Shown piece by piece: positions 8,357-12,309 of a stretch of 12,309 nucleotides of DNA (positions are counted from its first letter, which is position 1; the number at the start of each line of letters is the position of its first letter). The translations under genes were made by a program, and so were the position numbers. The stretch comes from Flavobacteriaceae bacterium (GTDB taxonomy: Bacteria > Bacteroidota > Bacteroidia > Flavobacteriales > Flavobacteriaceae). A model generated the notes under the pieces. The model was not told where the DNA came from, searched no databases, and was given only the letters and a program-made list of their open reading frames with translations. The stretch spans positions 1-12,309 of the forward strand of contig JADHLU010000013.1 of assembly GCA_016780435.1 (NCBI GenBank). The letters are read 5' to 3'.

Positions 8357-9544
8357 TTAGTCTAAAATTTCAGTTACCTGACCTGCTCCAACAGTTCTAC
8401 CACCCTCGCGGATCGCAAAGCGGAGTCCTACACTAAGTGCGATAGGTTGAATGAGATCAACATTGATGGTTAAGTTATCACCTGGCATTACCATTTCAAC
8501 ACCATCAGGAAGAGCAATGTTTCCTGTTACGTCAGTTGTACGAACGTAGAACTGTGGACGGTAGTTGTTATGGAATGGTGTGTGACGACCACCCTCTTCT
8601 TTCTTAAGAATATAGACCTCAGCCTTAAACTTAGCATGTGGCTTAACTGAACCTGGCTTACAAATAACCATTCCGCGTTTGATATCGGTTTTCTCGATAC
8701 CGCGAAGAAGTATACCAACGTTATCACCAGCCTCACCACGGTCAAGAATTTTACGGAACATCTCAACCCCAGTAATGGTAGAAGTCAGCTTCTCTGCACC
8801 CATACCGATAATCTCAACAGAATCTCCAGTATTAGCCACACCAGTCTCGATACGACCAGTTGCTACAGTACCGCGGCCAGTAATGGTAAATACGTCTTCG
8901 ATAGGCATTAGGAAAGGCTTATCAACGTCACGAGCAGGAAGCTCGATCCAGCTGTCAACAGCTTCCATCAACTTCATCACTGTGTCTACCCACTTGTCTT
9001 CACCGTTAAGTGCTCCAAGTGCAGAACCCATAATTACAGGACCATTATCTCCGTCATAATCGTAGAAAGAAAGTAATTCACGTACTTCCATTTCAACTAG
9101 TTCTAAAAGCTCTTCATCATCCACCATGTCTACCTTGTTAAGGAAGACCACGATACGTGGAATACCTACCTGACGTCCAAGAAGGATGTGCTCACGTGTC
9201 TGAGGCATTGGACCATCAGTTGCAGCAACCACTAGGATAGCACCGTCCATCTGAGCGGCACCCGTAACCATGTTCTTAACATAATCCGCGTGACCAGGAC
9301 AATCCACGTGTGCGTAGTGACGATTCGCTGTAGAATACTCTACGTGTGAAGTGTTAATAGTAATACCGCGCTCTTTTTCTTCTGGAGCGTTGTCGATAGA
9401 GTCAAAGCTTCTCATTTCTGAGAGACCTGCCTTCGCTAACACTGTAGTAATTGCAGCGGTAAGTGTAGTTTTACCGTGGTCAACGTGCCCAATAGTACCA
9501 ATATTTAAGTGGGGTTTTGACCGGTCAAATGTTTCCTTTGCCAT
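8357..9544 (-). CDS. tuf: Elongation factor Tu
   Basis: EF-Tu is the GTPase that delivers aminoacyl-tRNA to the ribosomal A site. The 395-residue product has the complete set of G motifs: P-loop GHVDHGKT (19-26), switch I around [18 protein letters not shown] (81-91) with the catalytic histidine H85, NKVD (136-139), and SAL (174-176). Domains 2 and 3 follow, with [13 protein letters not shown] and the C-terminal [19 protein letters not shown]. The gene lies 86 bases after tRNA-Thr(GGU) and before tRNA-Trp, so EF-Tu is in one transcription unit with five of its tRNA partners, as in E. coli tufB. No SD precedes the ATG; the upstream bases are A/T-rich. The identification is certain. Confidence 0.99.
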   Translation of the reverse strand: MAKETFDRSKPHLNIGTIGHVDHGKTTLTAAITTVLAKAGLSEMRSFDSIDNAPEEKERGITINTSHVEYSTANRHYAHVDCPGHADYVKNMVTGAAQMDGAILVVAATDGPMPQTREHILLGRQVGIPRIVVFLNKVDMVDDEELLELVEMEVRELLSFYDYDGDNGPVIMGSALGALNGEDKWVDTVMKLMEAVDSWIELPARDVDKPFLMPIEDVFTITGRGTVATGRIETGVANTGDSVEIIGMGAEKLTSTITGVEMFRKILDRGEAGDNVGILLRGIEKTDIKRGMVICKPGSVKPHAKFKAEVYILKKEEGGRHTPFHNNYRPQFYVRTTDVTGNIALPDGVEMVMPGDNLTINVDLIQPIALSVGLRFAIREGGRTVGAGQVTEILD

Positions 9545-9630
9545 TGTTAATGAATTTAATCTTAGTTTATATTAGTGTACAATCTTTATAATGTTTGTGC
9601 AAACGCGCACGCTCATTCTGTAATTCTTTG

Positions 9631-9702
9631 AGCCAATGACGGGATTTGAACCCGTGACCTCTTCCTTACCAAGGAAACGCTCTACCCCTGAGCTACACCG
9701 GC
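9631..9702 (-). tRNA. trnT: tRNA-Thr (anticodon GGU)
   Basis: A 72-base cloverleaf on the minus strand: acceptor GCCGGTG/CATTGGC (two G-U pairs), D-arm GCTC/GAGC, anticodon stem TTTCC/GGAAG with loop TTGGTAA (anticodon GGT, reading ACC and ACU), T-arm ACGGG/CCCGT around TTCAAAT. The discriminator is U and CCA is not encoded. It is the last of four tRNAs before tuf. Confidence 0.97.
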
Positions 9703-9744
9703 CTTTTAGCTTTTATCGCTCTGGAGCAATCAGCTCTAATTTAG

Positions 9745-9817
9745 AGCGGGAGACCGGGTTCGAACCGGCGACATTCAGCTTGGAAGGCTGACGCTCTACC
9801 AACTGAGCTACTCCCGC
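9745..9817 (-). tRNA. trnG: tRNA-Gly (anticodon UCC)
   Basis: A 73-base cloverleaf with all stems paired: acceptor GCGGGAG/CTCCCGC, D-arm GCTC/GAGC, anticodon stem TCAGC/GCTGA with loop CTTCCAA (anticodon TCC, reading GGA and GGG), T-arm GCCGG/CCGGT around TTCGAAC. The discriminator is U, as usual for bacterial tRNA-Gly. CCA is not encoded. Confidence 0.97.
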
Positions 9818-9839
9818 AAAAAACCTTTTTCTAAAAAGG
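9818..9839 (-). terminator. A/T-rich hairpin with U-run between trnY and trnG
   Basis: On the minus strand CCTTTT (9839-9834) can pair with AAAAGG (9829-9824) around a four-base loop, followed at once by six Ts (9823-9818) that touch the first base of tRNA-Gly. This has the shape of a weak terminator inside a tRNA operon. It may cause partial termination or may serve only as a U-rich site for endonuclease trimming of the 5' leader. The stem is weak. Confidence 0.3.
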
Positions 9840-9860
9840 CCCAAAATCACTATTTCAATC

Positions 9861-9946
9861 TGGTGGGGAGAGCAGGATTCGAACCTGCGAAGGTAAAAAC
9901 CAACAGATTTACAGTCTGTCCTCGTTGGCCGCTTGAGTATCTCCCC
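9861..9946 (-). tRNA. trnY: tRNA-Tyr (anticodon GUA), CCA encoded
   Basis: A class II tRNA with a long variable arm: acceptor GGGGAGA/TCTCCCC, anticodon stem ACAGA/TCTGT with loop CTGTAAA (anticodon GTA), variable arm about 14 bases (TGGTTTTTACCTTC), T-arm GCAGG/CCTGC around TTCGAAT. The discriminator is A at 9864 and the next three minus-strand bases (9863-9861) are CCA, so the 3' end appears to be encoded, unlike the other four tRNAs here. Confidence 0.96.
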
Positions 9947-9987
9947 GGCATTTCATCATCTGGGATAAACTCCCCACTTTTTTTATG

Positions 9988-10061
9988 AGCCGGTGGAGGG
10001 ACTCGAACCCACGACCTGCTGATTACAAATCAGCTGCTCTAGCCAGCTGAGCTACACCGGC
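9988..10061 (-). tRNA. trnT: tRNA-Thr (anticodon UGU)
   Basis: A 74-base cloverleaf and the first gene of the tRNA-tuf unit: acceptor GCCGGTG/CACCGGC fully paired, D-arm GCTC/GAGC with loop AGCTGGCTA, anticodon stem GCTGA/TCAGC with loop TTTGTAA (anticodon TGT, reading ACA and ACG), T-arm GTGGG/CCCTC around TTCGAGT with one U-U mismatch. The discriminator is U and CCA is not encoded. Confidence 0.97.
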
Positions 10062-10079
10062 ATAACGCCTTGACGCAAT

Positions 10080-10106
10080 AAAAAAAGCCCGTTATTTCTA
10101 ACGGAC
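10080..10106 (-). terminator. Intrinsic terminator after hpf, just ahead of the tRNA operon
   Basis: On the minus strand an 8-pair stem (10106-10099 with 10094-10087, one G-U pair) closes a GAAA tetraloop and is followed by seven Ts (10086-10080). This is a textbook intrinsic terminator, 58 bases past the hpf stop, and would end the xerC-hpf message. It lies downstream of the promoter for the tRNA operon, so RNA from that promoter also starts with this hairpin. Confidence 0.75.
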
Positions 10107-10108
10107 TG

Positions 10109-10139
10109 CAAATGTAGCTAATTATTTTTTTTATCAAAA
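10109..10139 (-). promoter_or_regulatory. Bacteroidetes-type promoter for the trnT-trnY-trnG-trnT-tuf unit
   Basis: The minus strand shows TTTTG (10139-10135), an 18-base A/T-rich spacer including a run of eight As, and TACATTTG (10116-10109). This matches the TTTG / TAnnTTTG pattern of the primary Bacteroidetes sigma factor. By analogy the transcript should start near 10105, inside the first arm of the neighbouring hairpin. No other good promoter lies between hpf and the first tRNA. Confidence 0.75.
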
Positions 10140-10164
10140 CAATTAGAAACAATTTTATATGGGG

Positions 10165-10461
10165 CTAAAATCCTCTGGCACTCTTCTTTTTCTTTACCAT
10201 TCTGGCAAGGGCCTTAACGCTTTTATCAGTGGCCTCTTCAAAGCTGTTAGAGAGTTTTCGCACCAACAATTTACCCTTGGGTACAACGAGCTTGATCTCG
10301 GCCACTTTGTTGGTTTTTTCTTTGGTGTTCTCCACCTTGAGAAAAACCTCAGCTTCAACGATCTTGCCGTAGAAGCGCTCTAACTTTTGTAAGCGTTTTT
10401 CAATGAAGTTTTTGAGTTTAACATCTGCTTTGAAATTAACGGCGTGCATCTGTACAACCAT
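10165..10461 (-). CDS. hpf: Ribosome hibernation promoting factor (short HPF/RaiA family)
   Basis: This family binds the decoding centre of the small subunit in slow growth and blocks mRNA and tRNA binding, so that ribosomes are stored. The product has 98 residues, the short form lacking the C-terminal dimerisation domain of long HPF. The N-terminal MVVQMHAVNFKADVKLKNFIEKRLQKLERF is the beta-alpha start of the fold, followed by VEAEVFLKVEN and VAEIKLVVPKGKLLV strands. A second helix (SFEEATDKSVKALARMV) and a basic tail KKKKSARGF follow. It lies 35 bases after xerC, probably on the same message, and ahead of the tRNA-tuf unit. No SD is seen. I give the symbol as hpf; raiA would be an equally fair name. 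Confidence 0.93.
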   Translation of the reverse strand: MVVQMHAVNFKADVKLKNFIEKRLQKLERFYGKIVEAEVFLKVENTKEKTNKVAEIKLVVPKGKLLVRKLSNSFEEATDKSVKALARMVKKKKSARGF

Positions 10462-10496
10462 ATCACAAGAATTAATGGGGTTAAACCCCGTTCGAC

Positions 10497-11402
10497 TTAT
10501 GAAGAAAAGCGTTCTCCTCTAGGATGCGATGCTTTGTAAACCGACTTTAGCTCCTCAATACTGCTATGGGTGTATACCTGTGTGGCCGCCAAACTTGCGT
10601 GGCCAAGTAGTTCCTTAACGGTATTTAGGTCAGCTCCGCGATTCAATAAATGCGTCGCAAAAGTGTGTCTGAGCATGTGAGGACTCTTCTTCTGTTTAAC
10701 TGACACCTCTTTAAGGTACGAATTTACCAGCCGATATACAAATTCTGGGTAGAGCTTTTTACCCTTATCAGTAGTGAAGATAAATAGATTGGGGTGGTCA
10801 AATTGGAGCGCCTTAAGCGCCATATACTGCTTAAACAAAACCAGCACTGATTCGATCACAGGTACAAGTCGCTCTTTCTTTCCCTTACCCAAAACACGCA
10901 ACGTTCCACGCTCCAGATCAAGGTCGGTCGTCTTCAATTCGATAAGTTCGGATCGCCGCATTCCTGTGGCATAGAGCACTTCGATAACTAGTCGATTGCG
11001 CAAGGTTGCGAAGCTGCCATCCTGGCTCATCCACCTTTGGTCTAATTGTTCCATCTCTTCCTCTGAAAAAGGAACACTGATAGCATGCGGAGTTTTCAAC
11101 GCTTTATGGGCCTCGAGCGGATTCTGCTGTAGGCGCCCATTTCTTCTCTCGTACTGATAGTATCCGTTTAGTACACTCATTTTTCGATTGATAGAGCGCG
11201 CACTCATGCCCTGCGCATTCAGATAGGCAATGTAATTTCGAATGAGCGGATAGTTCAGATCAGAGAGCCCTAACTGCTCGTCTATGGTAAACTGAAAATA
11301 ATCTTGGGCACCTTTAAGGTCTGAAGCATAGGCCTTAACCGTGTGAGGCGAATACTTTTTTTCGGAAGCTAAAAAGCGAATGTATTCATCAAAGCGGTTC
11401 AT
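10497..11402 (-). CDS. xerC: Tyrosine recombinase XerC/XerD family
   Basis: Xer recombinases resolve chromosome dimers at the dif site near the terminus. The 301-residue product has an N-terminal SAM-like DNA-binding domain (residues 1 to about 90, with KYSPHTVKAYASDL) and the complete tyrosine recombinase catalytic set: R149 (ATGMRRSEL), K173 (GKGKKERLVP), H242 and R245 (PHMLRHTFATHLL), H268 (LLGHASLAATQVYTH) and nucleophile Y277. I chose the ATG at 11402; a TTG three codons upstream (11411) would also be open but is less likely. The size and motifs are those of housekeeping Xer proteins, not phage integrases. It follows the rpsU terminator by 26 bases. Whether the protein acts as XerC or XerD cannot be settled from one gene. 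Confidence 0.93.
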   Translation of the reverse strand: MNRFDEYIRFLASEKKYSPHTVKAYASDLKGAQDYFQFTIDEQLGLSDLNYPLIRNYIAYLNAQGMSARSINRKMSVLNGYYQYERRNGRLQQNPLEAHKALKTPHAISVPFSEEEMEQLDQRWMSQDGSFATLRNRLVIEVLYATGMRRSELIELKTTDLDLERGTLRVLGKGKKERLVPVIESVLVLFKQYMALKALQFDHPNLFIFTTDKGKKLYPEFVYRLVNSYLKEVSVKQKKSPHMLRHTFATHLLNRGADLNTVKELLGHASLAATQVYTHSSIEELKSVYKASHPRGERFSS

Positions 11403-11420
11403 GCAATCCAAATTACGACT

Positions 11421-11458
11421 AAAATAAAAAAGCCCGAGGCCAAGTGGCTTCGGGCTTT
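11421..11458 (-). terminator. Intrinsic terminator after rpsU
   Basis: Bases 11429-11442 and 11445-11458 are complementary with one imperfect pair (A-C in the minus-strand RNA, G-U in the plus-strand RNA), giving a long GC-rich stem. In the minus direction it is followed by TTTTTTATTTT (11431-11421). It lies 22 bases past the rpsU stop and would end the rpsU message before xerC. Confidence 0.85.
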
Positions 11459-11480
11459 CAAAAATCTATAAGATTGAGAA

Positions 11481-11675
11481 TTATTGAGCCTCTTGGTCTC
11501 TTAAATTCTGGATGTACTGAGCCTTCTGAACTTCTTTGCGACGTTCTACTGATTTCTTAGTAAACTGCTGACGCGTTCTTAGCTGGCGCATAACGCCTGT
11601 CTTGTCGAACTTACGTTTAAAACGCTTTAACGCTCGATCAATGTTTTCGCCTTCTTTAACTGGAATTATTAACAT
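11481..11675 (-). CDS. rpsU: Ribosomal protein bS21
   Basis: bS21 is a small basic protein of the 30S platform, near the 3' end of 16S rRNA. The product has 64 residues: MLIIPVKEGENIDRALKRFKRKFDKTG, then the basic helices VMRQLRTRQQFTKKSVERRKEVQKAQYIQ and a short acidic tail. In Flavobacterium ribosomes bS21 helps to bury the anti-Shine-Dalgarno tail of 16S rRNA. The ATG at 11675 is preceded by an 8-base SD (AGGAGGTG) at 7 bases distance, the only strong SD in the window. The frame continues upstream to a TTG at 11708, but that would place the SD and the promoter inside the coding region, so I reject it. It has its own promoter and terminator. Confidence 0.97.
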   Translation of the reverse strand: MLIIPVKEGENIDRALKRFKRKFDKTGVMRQLRTRQQFTKKSVERRKEVQKAQYIQNLRDQEAQ

Positions 11676-11682
11676 ATCAAAG

Positions 11683-11690
11683 CACCTCCT
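11683..11690 (-). promoter_or_regulatory. Strong Shine-Dalgarno sequence of rpsU
   Basis: The minus strand reads AGGAGGTG, eight contiguous bases complementary to the usual 16S rRNA 3' tail, within AGAGAGGAGGTG where only one base departs from a 12-base match. The spacing of seven bases to the ATG is optimal. None of the other eleven complete or 5'-complete genes in this window has such a site. It fixes the start codon and probably mediates bS21 autoregulation. Confidence 0.9.
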
Positions 11691-11705
11691 CTCTTTTGGT
11701 GGCTG

Positions 11706-11735
11706 CAAATATACGCTTTACGCGTTAGTGAACAA
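11706..11735 (-). promoter_or_regulatory. Bacteroidetes-type promoter of rpsU
   Basis: The minus strand has TTG (11735-11733), a 19-base spacer and TATATTTG (11713-11706), a perfect TAnnTTTG. It starts four bases after the stop codon of the acyl-CoA dehydrogenase gene, so rpsU is independently transcribed. The expected start near 11702 gives a leader of roughly 27 bases, short enough that the SD is its main feature. Confidence 0.75.
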
Positions 11736-11738
11736 GCC

Positions 11739-12308
11739 CTAGAGAATATTTTTAGCGATAACCACTTTTTGAATCTCAGAAGTGCCTTCTCCAATAGTGC
11801 ACAATTTGGAGTCGCGATACAATTTCTCAACCGGATAGTCTTTTGTATACCCATAGCCTCCATGAATTTGTACGGCTTCACTCGAGGCACGCACACATAG
11901 CTCAGAAGCGAATAATTTACACATAGCGCTATTTAGGGTCATTTTGCGGTTGTCGTTCTTTAAAAAGGCCGCCTTGTGCAAGAGCAACTCAGCTGCTTCA
12001 ATTTCGGTGGCCATATCGGCTAGCTTAAACGATATCCCTTGAAAGGCACTGATCGGCTTTCCAAATTGTTCGCGCTCGTTGCTGTATTTCACCGAGGCCT
12101 CGAAGGCCGCCTTAGCTATACCTAACGAAAGCGCCCCGATAGAGATGCGCCCTCCGTCTAAGATCTTCATAGACTGAATGAATCCTTGACCTATTTCGCC
12201 CAATCGCTGTTCATCAGAGAGGATGCAATTGTCAAAGATCATTTCTGCGGTCTCACTCGCCCGCATTCCCAGCTTATCTTCTTTCTTACCGGCATAAAAT
12301 CCTGGAGT
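11739..12308 (-). CDS. Acyl-CoA dehydrogenase, C-terminal half (cut by window edge)
   Basis: This flavoenzyme family introduces a trans-2,3 double bond into acyl-CoA and passes electrons to an electron-transfer flavoprotein. The visible 189 residues are about half of the usual 380. They begin within the middle beta domain ([18 protein letters not shown]) and continue through the C-terminal helical bundle: [35 protein letters not shown] is the FAD-contacting segment typical of the family. The catalytic glutamate of short- and medium-chain members is present in IGEGTSEIQ (codon at 11787-11789). [19 protein letters not shown] is also canonical. The sequence looks like a short-chain or general acyl-CoA dehydrogenase, but substrate length cannot be judged. 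It ends just ahead of the rpsU promoter and is functionally unrelated to its neighbours. Confidence 0.93.
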   Translation of the reverse strand, partial: TPGFYAGKKEDKLGMRASETAEMIFDNCILSDEQRLGEIGQGFIQSMKILDGGRISIGALSLGIAKAAFEASVKYSNEREQFGKPISAFQGISFKLADMATEIEAAELLLHKAAFLKNDNRKMTLNSAMCKLFASELCVRASSEAVQIHGGYGYTKDYPVEKLYRDSKLCTIGEGTSEIQKVVIAKNIL

Positions 12309-12309
12309 T

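Noticed and set aside
8527..8766. Minus-strand open frame of 79 codons within tuf in another frame
   Set aside because: It lies wholly within the EF-Tu coding region and has no family features.
10477..10489. GGGG-TTAAA-CCCC hairpin between xerC and hpf
   Set aside because: The stem is only four pairs and lacks a U-run; I cannot support it as a terminator or operator.
10497..11402. Tyrosine recombinase next to a tRNA cluster as a sign of an integrated element
   Set aside because: The protein has the size and motifs of a housekeeping Xer recombinase, lies between rpsU and hpf in core genes, and I see no repeats of a tRNA 3' end that would mark attachment sites.
11676..11708. N-terminal extension of bS21 to a TTG start
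   Set aside because: It would cover the SD sequence and overlap the promoter core; the family N-terminus MLIIPVKEGE begins at 11675.

Overview
The window is a housekeeping block from a member of the Bacteroidota, most likely Flavobacteriales. Three things point there: promoter elements of the Bacteroidetes type (TTG/TTTTG, an 18-19 nt spacer, then TAnnTTTG) ahead of rpsU and the tRNA operon; an almost complete lack of Shine-Dalgarno (SD) sequences before the genes, except rpsU; and protein sequences such as the [10 protein letters not shown] start of RpoB and MLIIPVKEGENIDRALKR in bS21. The exact genus cannot be read from the sequence. Every supported gene is on the minus strand, so transcription runs from high to low coordinates.

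Read in that direction the layout is: the C-terminal half of an acyl-CoA dehydrogenase (cut by the right edge); a promoter, a strong SD and rpsU (bS21), followed by an intrinsic terminator; xerC and hpf; a promoter that abuts a terminator-like hairpin; tRNA-Thr(UGU), tRNA-Tyr(GUA), tRNA-Gly(UCC), tRNA-Thr(GGU); tuf (EF-Tu); tRNA-Trp(CCA); secE, nusG, rplK, rplA, rplJ, rplL, rpoB; and the first third of rpoC (cut by the left edge). No gap larger than about 100 bases lacks a gene.

The genes form one translation and transcription supply block. It includes EF-Tu and five of its tRNA cargoes, ribosome stalk and GTPase-centre proteins (uL11, uL1, uL10, bL12), the elongation factor NusG, the SecE translocon subunit, and the beta and beta' subunits of RNA polymerase. 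hpf and rpsU add ribosome hibernation and ribosome specialisation. Several hairpins between genes (rplL-rpoB, the rplK leader, tuf-trnW, trnW-secE) are candidates for partial termination, RNA processing or feedback control.

I found no mobile element, CRISPR array, defence system or toxin pair, and no clearly new multi-gene system. The most interesting signal is regulatory. rpsU is the only gene here with a strong, well-spaced SD, in a lineage where bS21 helps hide the anti-SD of the ribosome. This fits an autoregulatory loop described in Flavobacterium. The second is the compact promoter-on-terminator arrangement in front of the tRNA-tuf operon.
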